Source of the DNA: Bidens hawaiensis
Taxonomy: Eukaryota > Streptophyta > Magnoliopsida > Asterales > Asteraceae
Assembly (NCBI GenBank): GCA_021521415.1
Contig: JAIQDT010003808.1
Location: 215,157-279,156, forward strand
Direction of reading: 5' to 3'
DNA: 64,000 nt
Numbering within the stretch: position 1 is the stretch's first letter; each line of letters begins with the position of its first letter. Both the position numbers and the translations under genes were made by a program. Shown here piece after piece: positions 32,357-44,946 of the stretch. Under the pieces are notes generated by a model. The model searched no databases. It was not told where the DNA came from and saw nothing but the letters and a program-made list of their open reading frames with translations.

Positions 32357-32850
32357 TGAGAGAACCTGATATGGATCTAGATCTAGGATAACATCGTGTT
32401 CTTCGTTGATTAGGTATATGATTAGATCGATTACGGTTATATGTGTGTACTGTGCGTGTTGAGAGAGAATTTGGACAACGTAACGACTATGGAGGGATAA
32501 TAATAAGAACTGTTACATTAATGATATACTTACAGGTTTATATAGGAGATGACCACATTCGTTAAGTTATCCTTAATGAATGTGTTATTCGTTACATTAA
32601 CCTAACGAATGAACACACTCATTCGTTAATACATTAAACTAAGCGAATGGCTCAACATTCGTTATCTCATTCGTTAAACTTGGTTAACGAATGAGCTTAC
32701 ATTAATACGAATGTGATACATTTGTTACGGGGTAACGAATGTATCTTACAATAGAGCGAATGAGCATATTTACATTAATAGCCCTTACATTATAATAGAA
32801 TTATAATAATAAACTAATAAAGACCGAGACGTCCAAAACGTGTATCAACA
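32357..32850 (-). repeat. LTR of element A (5' LTR)
   Basis: Direct repeat of 8662-9149. The TATA box is at plus 32537-32544. It holds one more TTAATGAATG segment than the other LTR through an 8-bp indel. Confidence 0.9.
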
Positions 32851-33411
32851 AACATGTTGGCAATAGTCGGCAGATTCTTGCTTCCACCAAACAACTTCAA
32901 GAAGCTTTTATATTGTTCCTCTGTTAGACTAGGTATAGGACTCCCACCATCAACATTTTCTTCCTCATCCAAGGTTGGCTTTGGCTTAGGCTTATTTTTT
33001 CCATTCTTTACCTTACCCGGCCACCGTTGTTGGTACCAAATCCTCTTGAAACACCCATCTCTGTTATGACCATCCCTTTCAAAAAAGGTACAGTCTTCAT
33101 TTTTATCACTTGAAGAATTCTTATAAGTCATTTGCCTTCCTTTTTCTTGTTGATTTCACTTCATGTCGTCCGTGGTAAGACACTTGAAAGGCATCAACAT
33201 CTTGAGCAGGGCTTTTAAAGATGTTGATAGAACGTTGTTGTTCATCATCCAACACAGGATGAAAAGTGGTATTAAAGGCGGTGTAGGTCTCATGGCTAAG
33301 ATCTATGTTTTGATGACTCTATATTCATCGTCAAGTCCCAACAAGAACTCATACATCCTTTCTTTTCCTTTTAGATCTTCAAATCTTTTTCCAAACCCAC
33401 ATGTAGAACCA
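32851..33411 (-). pseudogene. Copia C2 gag, C-terminal part
   Basis: From the right the frame reads STCGFGKRFEDLKGKERMYE, then FLLGLDDEYRVIKT, a gag capsid segment. After damaged sequence (33160-33300) come the nucleocapsid CTFFERDGHNRDGCFK and SLTEEQYKSFLKLFGGSKN. The second cysteine of the C-X2-C-X4-H-X4-C knuckle is phenylalanine. The N-terminal gag continues on the far side of LTR D (53985 onward). The left end is cut by the LTR of element A. It overlaps in homology with the first codons at 8661, so it probably belongs to a different Copia copy from C1. Confidence 0.78.
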
Positions 33412-34895
33412 TCTCATGAGCAGCATGGTGTCAGTAAAACTGGTTACATTTCGGATTTTGCGCATATGTATTCGTTTATGTTTAACTCGACTCGGAAATA
33501 TATTTCGGATCGGTCGTATGAATAAAAACTTACCTTTATTAGTATTTAACTTTTCTAACTTATTTATATCCTAATAACTTCTAAACTCGTCAAGCAACTC
33601 TTAAAAACCCTAAATTCGCTTAAAACGGCTAAAAATTGCATTTATTGAAGTATAGGGACTATTTTTGCCAAAAATCAAGAAACGTAAGCCCCAAGATAAG
33701 TCGTATGATGGTATAATGCATCCAAATTCATTCCCCTTATGACTACAAGCGAAATCCCTAAGTTATTATACCCGATTTTGTCATTAATTGATTATATCGT
33801 TTCCTATTTCAGCCCGTTTACCAAATAAACGAATTATGACTTTTATTATGATAACCAACCTATCAAGAAACCCTATATATATCTGCAAACCTCGGCCTCC
33901 ATCACCACTATTGTGACTTGGTTCTTCCTTTGATGATTTCTTTCAAGTTCTTTATTCTTTCGGTTTGACATTAGTTCTTCAAGACCCATTGACTTGTGTT
34001 TTGTCATTGCTCCATATTCTTACCGGGTAAGTTGTCTTCATGAAAAATTTTGGTTTTTATCTAAATAACAAAGCCCTCAATAAATTTTGCTGATTGATGG
34101 AGTTTTGTTGCTCAATTTGATTCCAACTCGTTTAATGGCAAAATAGTCAATTTTAATGGTTTTTCAATTACTACTACTTATTGTCTAAACTTGCTTTCGG
34201 GCTAGAAGATTTTTTTTTTCGTCATGATATTTTGAGTGTACTGGTAAGAACCCGACTCCCAATTAGAAGTTCGGATTCTCAACAGTAGCAGCTCGTTAAA
34301 ACATTAAATATTTCATATCTTGAGTTTTACACATATGTTTGACCTGCTTCCAGCGGCTATGTTTTCGTTTAATTCCAATTTATTGTCTACAAGTTTCAGG
34401 TTCATTCGTGTCGGATCAGTCAGCATGCTATATTCCTCATTTAACATTATTTTATTATTTTCTCGCCTAATTAAAAGGTGAGTAAGCAATCCCTTTTTCT
34501 ACTGTTTTTAAACACCTTTTGGGGACTTTATGCTTACTTATTAATGCTTTCATATTACATATTATCCATAACTAGCGAATCATGATTATTGTGTTGTTGA
34601 TCAATTAAATGCTAATTTGTTATTTGTTTACTTTCTTATTTGTTTAATTCTAGCATTCGGAGAGGTCAATCGTATTTTATTCTAGCATTGATACCGTCTT
34701 AGTAGCCATCGACCGTGTTCATGAGTCATGGCCAAACAACACAAATTATTTTCTTTCATTTTAATTGTTGATACTCACGATATTGGTTTGCTTATTTATT
34801 TTTTATATATTATCTATCAAATCTGATGATTACTTACTTAACATGTGTTGTTGACAAACATATTTTTATGCATATTGGCTTATCTTGGATGGTTG

Positions 34896-35873
34896 TGTCA
34901 GGACCGTCAGTCAGGTTTAACCTTAGCAAAGGTTCGCCAAGAACACACCGACTCGAATACCCAAAGACTGATTGAATATCCCGGCGGAATCAGGATATCC
35001 AATGATTGAGAATGAAGGATTGTGAACAAATATCAAACACAGAACAATAAATGATAATCAGTAAATGCTATTTCAGAGACAAAGATTCACTATATTTAAT
35101 GATTCATTAATGGAACAGTGAATAGAATGTCTAGGGTTTTGTGTGACGGCGACGGCTATTGTACGATGAACAAAATGGAATGTTTTTCGTAATCAGTGCG
35201 TGCCAGCGTATTCCGTCTCGAAATCCCTACCCTAAAGATAACCTAGGACGTCTTTTATAGACCCTGACATTCCTTCTAGAAGCCTAGTCATTACATAATG
35301 AAAGACAAATCAAACACAAGTGTTATAGTACTCGAGCAAGGTACATACCTTGCTCGAGCAAACTTCCTATACTAGATGGGCTCGGTGAATGTCCTCGAGC
35401 AGACTTTACTTGGAATATATTCTCTTTCGAAGAATACATATTCCCTTTGAGTAAGCTTCATTCCTCTTGACTTGTTCAAGCTTTGCTCGAATAAGTCCAT
35501 CGAGCAAGCTCATTCTTCTTGATGTTTTCAGCTTTTCTTATTCAGCAATCTTTAGCATGCTCGGATGTAAATCTTGCTCGGTAACTGAACTGTGCTCGAA
35601 GTATTTGCTTTGATTCACGTGACATCCTCTTATTGCATCCATGCTCGTCCCCATGTGCTCGATCATCCTGTGCTCGTAACACTTGGCTAGAACTTGTATG
35701 ATCAAGCTGTTTGCTCGATCGGCAATCCATGCTCGATAGAAGAATACTTTTGCTCGTTGAAGTGTAGCTTGCTTGAAGCCTTTAACATTTAGAAGAATCA
35801 ACCATTTAAGGTTCAGAACCATGCTCGAAGTAGTAAAAACCATGCTCTATCGTCTGGGCTTGCTCGAATTCCA
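34896..35873 (-). repeat. 3' LTR of element B
   Basis: Direct repeat of 52732-53695. TATA box CTATAAAAGA at plus 35251-35260. Upstream of it (35330-35870) lie more than a dozen TGCTCG(A) motifs. Confidence 0.92.
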
Positions 35874-35985
35874 TTACATAATCGGAATTCTGCCTCATGG
35901 GCATTACAAACTAAAGTTTTTATAACTCAAACAAAATATAAAGATAAACAGAAATAAAAATCAATTATTCATTAGCTCCATTCTG
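35874..35985 (-). other. Region before the 3' LTR of element B
   Basis: The expected polypurine tract is not obvious. The nearest purine-rich stretch, ATGAGGCAGAA, is about 15 bp from the LTR border. Confidence 0.4.
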
Positions 35986-38900
35986 TTATCTTCTTTCCCT
36001 GTTCCTTCCTTTAGCTCTTTCTTTGAGTTTCTTCACATATGCAGCTCTTTGCTTCAGCATGTCAAGTTCTGAGGAGTCAGAAGCATCATTTGGGAATCTT
36101 GCATTAATTAAATCTTGTAGGTCTTGAGGATGCATATAATGCAGATCTCCATCCTCCCTTATGACTGCAATAGGTATCCCAGACTCATTTCTCAAAGTGG
36201 TCGAATCATCATATTGATTGTACGTTACGTATGTGATTCTTCCAAATTGTTGTACTCTTGAGTTGGGTTCCTTCATCACTTCTCTTGTAGCCAAGCACTC
36301 TTTTAAGGTTTTCCTTTTCTGGTGAGAGCTGCTTGCTAGAGTTCTTTGTTTCTTTGACTCAGAGAGGGAAAGCTCAGGAATGTGTACTTCGCTGATTCTC
36401 TTCTTCCTCTTCTCTCTTTCTTCTTGGCTTCTGATCTCTCTCTTCTTCTGCTGTAGAAATGGAATCCCTTTTCTTCTTGCTATTTCAGAAACATGGAAAG
36501 ATCATTCCTCAGTTGACCAAATGGTTGACTTCTTACTTGATTGTCATATAGAGTCAGCTCAGCCATCTTGGTCAGTTGTTCTTTTGTAAAATTTCTTAAA
36601 TCATCCCTGAAGATGATGAGATGTTCTTTCTTGTCTTCAGTTATAACCTTTAAGGTCTTTGATCTTCTTTCAAAATAGAGACGTGTGAGCAGATTCAAGT
36701 TTCTTGGCTGCACAGGCCTCACACTCTCTGACCTAGGGGTTCTGATTGAGCTCCCCATTTCAACTTTCTTTATTTTGTCAAGACCTTCTTCAACATACCA
36801 TCTCTTGATCGTATCTTCTGTTTGCATCATTAGTCTTGACATTTTTACTCCCTTTTTGTATAGGGCATACATCATTTCAGCATGAACTTCAGCATCAACC
36901 CTCCTTCTATCTTCTTGAAGTTTCCTTTGTGTTTCAAGATACATCCTCTGCTCTCTGTGATAGATTTCCATTAGTTCAGCAAGAGGCATGTTCTGAAACT
37001 ATTCTTCTGATATCCCTTTATCTGTTACAATAGATTTTAACATTTCCATCCTTTGAGGGTCCTCAAACCACTTCTTAGCCTCTTGATATTTCTTTTCTTT
37101 TTCTTCTTTTTCTTTCTGCATCCTCATTTTCAGCTCCTGTTCTCTCTCATATTTTTCTTGACTCTTTTTATCCTTGTGAGAGTCTTTCACAAGCTGAATT
37201 TTTCGTTTCAATTCTTCAGAAGAGAGATTTATCAAGAAATTGTAGCTGTAGCCATACAGCTGAAGGAATTTTATATCATTGTGTTTTCCCTTCAAGGGCT
37301 CATATTCTGCTTTATCACTTTCTCTCATTTTAGTCCTTTTCTTGTTCACTTCTCTCTCAGTTGTCACTCTCTCCCCTTTATTCTCTTTGGACACTTTCTT
37401 TACTGTGCCAGAAGCATCATCTATCAGAGCCCTTTTGTACATCCTGTCAATCTTATCAAAAGGTTGCTGATTAAGGAATGCAGGCTTGTGACCAGCCTTT
37501 ATCAAAACTTCCCTTTTACCTTTCCTTACTCTCCAACCCTCAGTTTCTTTTGTTACATCCTTTCTTGATAGCCTTTGGAGATAGAGTGGATTACAACCCA
37601 AACTGATAAGATACTCAATATCTTCATTTACTTTCTCACTTTATTTTACACCTTCCTCATCCTCATTTTCAACATCCATATCAACCTCTTCTTCAAGTTC
37701 ATGAAGAGCATCAATCATGAGTTCTTCACTTCTTTCTGTTTGTGCTCTCGTTTTCTGTTCAAACATATCTGACCTTAGTCTGTACACCATTTTCTTTAAT
37801 GATTTTTGTCTCTTGGTCCTTGGTGTTTCAATCTCAGATGCAGGTTTTCTTTTTAGAGATGATTGGGTTGGAGCGGAAGTGTCGTGTTGGTGAGATTCAA
37901 CCTCTGGTTCTTCAAGAATAATCTCCTCATCAACTGACATAGATTTGTCATTATCGGGTTCGACTGTGTGCATGTCTGTAGGTTCATCAATAATTTCTTC
38001 AATAATGGGCTCATTTGGTTCATGTGGTTCTTCCACTCTCTTTCCTTTTTCTCTGCCCAAATTGATGAATTCTTGTTGTGCCTTCCTCGCTGCTGACACT
38101 ATATCTGGGTGATGTCTTTCTGGGTTGTTCAAGATGTGTATGAAATCCTTCATTATTACCAGCTTGACCATTGTACTTGCTGATATTTCAATATTTTCAT
38201 CTTCTTCATTTATGACAGGACCCAGTCCTAGTTCTTCTTCATTAACTTCAGGCTCTTCAGCCACTTCAGGCTCAATAATCATAGGTTCTGCAGCCTTGTC
38301 TTGTTCTTTTTCTTTTGGATCATTATTCAGACTTTCATTCAAGGCATCAATTGTAGCCTTGATTGCTGCATCAGCTTCCCTTAACCTCCTCTCATCTTCT
38401 TCCTCTTTGTCTTTCATGTTTATCAATGCTTCAATAACATCTTGAGGAATCTCCTCTTCTGCTTCAACCATTTCTTCCCTTTCAAGGGCCTCTAGCTCTT
38501 CATTCATTAGATTTATCGCTGTTTTTACTGACTCAGCTTCAGCCATGTCTTTTATCAATAACATCTTCCTTAAATAATAGATCATCAGACTGAACTGCAT
38601 GCTTGGGTATAGGATGTAGGTCATCATCTGTGTGGGAAATCCCTTTACCCTTTTCTTTTCTTTTTAACTTTTTCCTTTCAGATTCATCTTCTCCACTTTT
38701 CTCCCCCCTCAACCTCCTATTCATTCTCATCAGAACTTTCATATAATTTACAAATAACCTTCAAAGCCTCTTCAACATCAGTATTCTCCCCCTATTTTGG
38801 TGCATCTGAGGTCTTCTCAACCTCAGACTGCCCCTCAAGAGTTTGAATTTTCAATAATGCCTCCTTTAGTGCAGCTTCCAGAGCCGAGTTCTTGTCAGCC

Positions 38901-40211
38901 AAAATGGCATTCTTTTCTCTTAGCATAATGTTCTCAAACTCCAGTTGAGCATTTTCACAAACAACATCACAAAGATTCGGGCTTGATGGTGAAGTTTCAA
39001 TCCTTGGTTTTGAAGCAGGTTCAGAGGATGGGGTTGATTTAGGTAGTGGAGAAGTTTCAGGTACTGGTTGTTGTTGTGGAGTCTCAGGTGGTGGTGATTC
39101 TTGTTGAGTTACTTTTTCGATTGTTGCAACAACTTCTGAGACAATCCCTGCTACAAAAGCATCATCATCTATAACAGGATCCACACCCGGCACATCCATC
39201 TCCTCATTGATATCTACTTCTGCATTATTTGCTTCATGATTACCTTGATCAATTAAGGACACAGTCTTCTCAACCACCTCCTGTGCATCAGCAGCATTAT
39301 CAACAACCATGTCATTTCCTCCATCGGCACCATCATCATTATCATTATCATCATTACCATCATTAACATCTGCCTCACCTTCATTGTTTCCTAGATTAGT
39401 TGGTACATCAATGGCATCCAGTGCCGGAACAAGCAGCCATGGCAAAATATCCCAGTCATTATTATCAACAAACTTACTTTTGGCATCTTTCATGCGTTTG
39501 CAGATGTTTGGGTCTTGCAACCTCAAAACCTGACTTGTTCTTCGAATATCAGGTATAGCTCTGTTGATTAAGATTTGAAGAAACCTTGGATACATCAGAA
39601 TCGTTGAGTAACATTCTTCTCTGCATTTGAGATCAGCCCTTGAAAAATAAGTCTTGAAATGTTGAAGGGTTGTTGATATAGTATGGCTACAGTAAGAGAC
39701 CCAAGATCTCTACTAAGCAAGGTCCAAGTCCCTCTCTGAGGAGATAGGGACTGAATTACATGATGAATCAAAAATCGGTAGACCAAAGGAAAGCTCCGCT
39801 TCTGAAACTGACCTTCCTTGACATCTCCTTGGTATCCCATGGTCTCGTGAAAGATACGTAGTAACTGAGGAACCGAGTACAACTGCGAAGCCCCAACGTT
39901 GTCATTCAAGTCCAAAGCAGCTCGAATGGACGCCTCTGTAATTTCAATATCATTGTTGAGCACAGATGCTTCGATTCTCTATCCGTTTACATCACTGACA
40001 TAAGTTGCTGTCTGCCAGAAATCTGTAAGATGGTTCCTGTAATGGGGTTCTCTGACAGCGCCACTCGTAGATTGGAGTTTCGTAGAAAGTTTATCATAAC
40101 TTCTAGCTCCATATTTTCATCATCGAGCTCCAATTGAGCGCGCATATTGTGCCTCTTTTCGAATTTAAGGTCCATTAGGTTTGCATAAACAAAGAAATTG
40201 TCAGTACACAT
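35986..40211 (-). pseudogene. Element B third ORF (Asteraceae Copia accessory protein), broken
   Basis: About 1,400 codons from ATG 40211 to a stop at 35986. The N-terminal region has FVYANLMDLKFEKRHNMRAQ and MINFLRNSNLRVALSENPIT, then DIEITEASIRAALDLNDNVG, FLIHHVIQSLSPQRGTWTLL and MYPRFLQILINRAIPDIRRT, matching the element A protein. An acidic Asp/Asn-rich stretch (near 39200-39400), a heptad-like LREKNAILADKNSALEAAL, a very acidic Glu-rich block (37641-38627) and a Lys/Glu-rich basic block follow. A compact C-terminal region has IAVIREDGDLHYMHPQDLQD. No membrane segment was seen. Frameshifts or stops occur near 40020, 39980, 39600, 38790, 38620, 37620, 36990 and 36300-36480. Biochemical role unknown; envelope-like is the usual guess but is not supported here. 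Confidence 0.78.
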
Positions 40212-40540
40212 GGTTGCAAAACTAATTGATGAGTATAGATAGTTGAGTATTGGAGTCTTCAAAGAACCTTTTCCGTAGTAATATGCGTACCTGCAAGACA
40301 AGTAAACAGTTAGTCAATTTGTTCAAATGGAAACCCTAATTTCAAAATCGGTGCAACGATTATCGAACAGCGATGTCTTACCGAAGTCGAAACAAAGCTA
40401 ATGGCTATTATCGAAGTGAAATTAATGAATAATAGACCAACGAGCAAGAGGGAGATAGCACGAGCAAGAGGGCTTTCGTTTAGGGTTAATTAGAGAGAAA
40501 TGTGTGAAAAGCTTTCTAAGTCACCTTTTTATACCTAACA
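40212..40540 (-). promoter_or_regulatory. Internal promoter, ATG-free leader and 5' UTR intron for the element B third ORF
   Basis: Minus strand. TATA box TATAAAAAGG at plus 40524-40533. The leader has CTCTCTAATTAACCCTAAACG-like plant 5' UTR sequence with no ATG. The donor G/GTAAGA is at 40381. The acceptor TTTACTTGTCTTGCAG ends at 40291, giving a 91-nt AT-rich intron. About 80 nt of ATG-free sequence then reach ACC-ATG at 40211, the first ATG, which opens the conserved third-ORF frame. Inferred from sequence only. Confidence 0.65.
40291..40381 (-). other. Predicted 91-nt intron in the third-ORF leader
   Basis: Begins GTAAGACATC and ends TTGTCTTGCAG with a pyrimidine-rich tract, a length and composition typical of plant introns. 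The frame is open 5' of the ATG but has no start codon there, which fits a 5' UTR intron. Confidence 0.6.
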
Positions 40541-40589
40541 ATTGGGTGGTACAGTACCTTGGTTTGTCGTCTAGCACACGACAGTTGTC

Positions 40590-41150
40590 ATTTAATTTCA
40601 AATGCACATGTACCTCCCTTGCTTGAGTATACAGCCAAAATAAAAGCTGGCTCCCCCTATACACAAGGACATGGTACAATTCTTGCTCGAGTATACTTAG
40701 AAATATATCATGTCAATTCCTTATGCTCGAGATGCATTCCTGTGTGAACTTAGCTTTAGACATCTATAGCCCAATATGCTCGAAGTACAGTGTGCTCGAA
40801 AGCCTTATCAAACTAAATCTTGCATAATCCGTACCCGAACTCACAAATCTGGTACCCTAGTGTGCTCGAAAATTTCTTAGCACTAGATTCCTCTCCTAAG
40901 CTCGAAACTCTCACTAAGACACCTAGCACAGGCCTTGCTCGAAACACTTAGATGTTTCCTATCAGTCAGTTCTCGTGCTCGTAGACGTGAAATCATACTT
41001 ACTCATGAAATCATGCTCGAAGATACTTAGTAAAATAACAAAGTATATCTTCGTGCTCGTAGATCAAAACAAAACACATCAAAAGCAAGCTCGAAGTACT
41101 GTCTAATTCCTAGATCATACTCGAAAATACTTAGAACAAACACAGATAAC
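40590..41150. repeat. TGCTCGAA motif array upstream of the third ORF
   Basis: About ten TGCTCG(A/T) copies plus variants (AGCTCGAA, TACTCGAA, TTGAGTATAC), all in the same orientation, ending just before the TATA box at 40533. The same motif fills the U3 of the B LTR in the same orientation. Confidence 0.88.
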
Positions 41151-41363
41151 ATTGGTTAAGTCAATATCATTTGCCTAGAAGTTAAGACAAAGATCACACT
41201 CAAACTGTGCAATAATTAAGATTACAAGTTAATGAAATCATTCCGTTTGTTCAAGCTTGGGTTTGAGGTGAACAAGAGATCAAAATCCAGTTCAAAAAGT
41301 TATTTAAATTCATTGGAAAGATCTCAACATGGGATCAGATTGTCCAATAACTGTCACACCACT

Positions 41364-41564
41364 TCATTTTCAGCCGTATTATGACTTAAGTCAGGCTGAC
41401 ACTAGGTGTATGCTCTTAGCATGATTTTTATGACTTTTTGTGATATTCTTAAGGTTCAATTAGTTGCTTGAGTTAGAATGGTCACATTTTAGACTTTAGT
41501 GGTTCCTTATCTCTTCTCAAAGCTTATTTAGATTTCTCCGAATAACCCCGAATTGACTTCAACC
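41364..41564 (-). promoter_or_regulatory. Two conserved noncoding blocks shared with element A
   Basis: Blocks at 41364-41386 and 41533-41564 match 13897-13921 and 14070-14100. Spacing is 169 against 170 bp. They lie on the far side of the motif array from the third ORF, as in element A. Confidence 0.6.
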
Positions 41565-41893
41565 CCCTGATGCGTTGGTCAAAAAAAAATTTTTATTTGT
41601 CCAAACAGTTTAGTTAATAATAAGATATTTAGATATCTGACCATAAGGTTGAACGTTGGACTTACAAGCCATCCAGACTTACATGCCTTACATTCAGAGT
41701 GTTTAGGACTTATTTGAATGCCCCACTCTTGTAGTTCTCTTAGTGCCCCTTAAGGTCATGACATATTTATTTATCATTAATTTTTTTGAAGCATATTTCA
41801 TTTTCTTTTTCACTCCTTTTCATTTGCTTCATTTTCATTTGATAAACTTTCACATATATATATATAGCTATTTAGTAGCTGCTCATAATTTGA

Positions 41894-44800
41894 TGTGACA
41901 TTTGAGCCAAAACAAGGTACACCTCAGTACGTATTTACCGATTAAGCAAATAAACGCCTGTTGCGTAACAAACGAACGATCAACCGAACGGGTCGGGTTA
42001 TTACCCAGATATCCCGGGGGGGCATCTAAAAGTGATATACGATCTATACAAGCTAAAATATTAGAAATATGGCCTTAGTTTGATAGCAAACAAGTTAAAC
42101 GAAAATATGCTCGTTTAACTACCCGCTATAGATGTAAACGCGAAAGATTGTTACAAACCAAGCATTGTATCATCCGTTAAGCCGAAAAAGACTTACCAAA
42201 CACTTATTTGAAATGTTTTAAGCGATTCGTGAAAATATTTTTGATTTTTACAACCGTATAGTATATTTTTATAATTTTACACAAAACTAGCCGAAAAACA
42301 CTCGTTTTCGCTCTGTTTAACGCACCCGATAAGTTTTTCGCGCCAAAAACCGAACCCGAACTAAATTTGGACCGGGCTTTTCGTGTTTGGGCTTGAGAAA
42401 TCAGAAACTTGGCCAAAATGGGCCCAAAGTGGGCCCATGATGGTTCGATCGCAGCAGCCCCCCCTTTTATTCTTTCACATTTAAACTAGATACAAGATAT
42501 TTTCAACATTATTTCTTGAAAATTCTGGATATAAACTTCTTCTCCAGCCAAAAAACTCAAGAAACCCTATGGTAAACAACTTAAATAAGCTACTTTTACA
42601 CTTGTTTAAACTTGTTTAATACCATAAAAACATGTCTTGGTTACTAAAGATCATTCCTAACCGTGTAAAAATCCTAAAAATGGTCCATAAATATGTTTTG
42701 ATCATACACATGGTAAGGAACCTGTTTTGATAATTTTTTTGGCCATAAACACGGATTAAAAGGTTGAAACGACGTTTTTACGGTTCAAAAGTTCGTTTTT
42801 GTACACTAGCCGAAACCCTAACTTAAAGGATGTTATGTTGATGAAATATTGCTTGGTTTGTGATATAGGACTTTTACCTAGCCTGCTTAGAAGCACAAGA
42901 ACCTGAAAAGTTGATTAAAAAGTCGGAAATGAGCCATACCCGCTAAGGTAATGCCGAAACACTCGCTTACGGGCTATTTAGGTTAAGGTTGTGATGTGCA
43001 TATTTTTAGGACTTGAAATTTTTCAGGGACATCAGGGACCATGTCAATGAGTCCCTGTTCAAATTTGGTAATTTTTCGACCATCCGAGAATATTTGGCGA
43101 ATTTATTACCGAATTGGGACGTTTATTTGGGAAAAATAGCTAAAATACTTCAAAAATTATGAACATTTTCTGGGAACTCAGATTTGATGTATTTTGATCA
43201 CATATGAATTTTGGGATCATTTGGAGAAGTTTAAAGGTGTTTTGTTTATTTGCGTTCGTGTGAATTGTTACAGCCGAATTTGGGCCGAAAAGAATATTGC
43301 ACGAGCTTTTTACATTTTAGAATTGATACAGGTTTTTTAGGACAAGATTTGAGTATTCAGGAATTTTTGTGGAATTTTTGGAAAATGTTCGGGGTAAACG
43401 GACGATTTTCAGGCAAAATATAGCTGATAAAATGAATTTTTATAAATTAATAAATCAGTAAATAAATTCCAGAAATATTTTTATTAAAATTTACATATTT
43501 TAATTGATAAGTTCTTAAATTTTCATAATTTAAGGATTTACGGTTAATTAATTATGCTAATCTGAATATTAAACAAATTCAGTTTTTATAAAAACCGGCA
43601 AGTTCGCGACTAGTGAATCTGCGGGAATATCAAAACACCAAGATTGATCAAAAATCATATTTTTGAACTAATTAAGTAAAAATAAACTTTTCTATGAGAA
43701 ACCTGGACAATCCGGGTTGATTGTGCGCGTTTCTTCTCAAATCAAACTGAATAAACGGAAACGGGCCCCTTGGCTAATCCGGGACCCTAATAGGTGATCC
43801 TTCTTTATAACTTAATCATTTTAGTAATCAATACATTTACCCAATCTTATTTTCCCATAACTGTTCTCTGAACGCGTAAACGAACAACTTGGCCCAGCTG
43901 GGAAAACAGGAACCTGAGCCAAGTTCAGTCTTAAGTATTAGACATTGAACAACATCACAACCTAAGCCTATTGCCACTTTCTGGGCGTTCCAACTACACC
44001 CAGATTAGTTATACAGCCCAGATTAGTATTGAGATTATAATTTTAAAATATTAATATTATTATAATATTGATTATAGGAACTACTGATAGCGGGCCGAAC
44101 AAACCATGAGCTGATACAGTACTGAATATCTACTAAACCGTGAGTTTCATGACCCCACTTTTAAACTGTTTTACGAACTTTTGGGGTGAAAAGCATGTTT
44201 GATTACATACATACCTGAAACATGTACTGATGTGAATTATCTAAGTGCTAACACACGAAAGTCCCCATGATCACAGTGATTAATTTCGAGCCAGTGGCTT
44301 GTGAATAGTACTATTGGTTTGACAAACCCAAACGGAGCCGGCACGGTTTTTCGAGACACCAAAACCGTTTGCACATGACCATAATTTTTACGAACCAGCT
44401 ATGTAGTGTTAGACATAGCTACCGGTGCATGTTGTGGGCGGAAAGGGGCCACAGTGGTTGATTGAGCGTGGGAAATGGAGGCACGCAGCACAAACAGTCC
44501 AGGCTTCACTGTAGCTTAGTATAATTATATCACATACATCATTTACATACATACATACTTATTTCATGATTACAAATGTTGACTTGTGAATACTCATTAC
44601 TGTTTTCTTGAAACTCGTGAAACTCACCAACTCTAGTAGTTGACCCGTTTTAAACTGCTTTTCAGGTGTACCTAAATCGGATTAATTTGATGATCTGTTA
44701 CTTACCTGAAGTGTGTGGTTGATGCTATGTGAATAGAGGCAAGGATGTTAGTAGTAAGAATGTATAGTTAATGAACTAGTTTTGTTTATATCACCTAGAC

Positions 44801-44941
44801 TGGAAAACAACGATAGAACAAAGAAATGTAATATATTTTAAATTAGTTTGTAATGTTTCTTTATAAACAATGTGTTGATATCAGAGGTGTCTGTTACATT
44901 CCCGTTTTACGCTTCCGCATTGTGCTAGTCGGGGTGTGACA
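41894..44941 (+). mobile_element. Solo LTR (family D') with perfect target duplication inside the B spacer
   Basis: Starts TGTGACAT, ends GGGTGTGACA, and is flanked by TTTGA at 41889-41893 and 44942-44946. It is homologous to 16482-22857 (shared ATAACCGAACGGGTC-like and CATCCGAGAATATTTGGC segments). Length 3,048 bp, no genes. It lacks the tandem expansions of the other copy. Confidence 0.88.
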
Positions 44942-44946
44942 TTTGA

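Larger units (their letters stand above)
8662..32850 (-). mobile_element. Giant Copia retrotransposon A (SIRE/Maximus-like) with third ORF and nested insertions
   Basis: LTRs of 488 and 494 bp (8662-9149, 32357-32850) begin TGAGAGA and end ATCAACA on the plus strand. They differ by about 25 substitutions and one 8-bp indel by eye (about 95% identity). Coding order on the minus strand is gag, nucleocapsid linker, protease, integrase, RT, RNase H, spacer, third ORF. Removing four insertions (6.4, 3.0, 1.7 kb, and E inside the first) leaves roughly 13 kb, in the range of large SIRE/Maximus-type Copia elements. The lineage is inferred from architecture. The outer flanks do not form a 5-bp target duplication (CCAGC against AACAT). 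Confidence 0.85.

Noticed and set aside
37053..37568. Plus-strand hydrophobic frame of 171 codons as a membrane protein
   Set aside because: It is the antisense of the Lys/Glu-rich third ORF of element B; the complement of AAG/GAA codons gives Leu/Phe/Ser by default.
40212..40301. Start of the element B third ORF at about 40301
   Set aside because: The codon there is TTG, inside a strong splice-acceptor sequence. The first ATG in the frame is at 40211.
41352..41893. TGTCACACC at 41352 as the left border of the D' solo LTR
   Set aside because: Sequence from 41352 to 41893 is element B spacer (it holds the blocks conserved with element A). The border at 41894 gives a perfect TTTGA target duplication.
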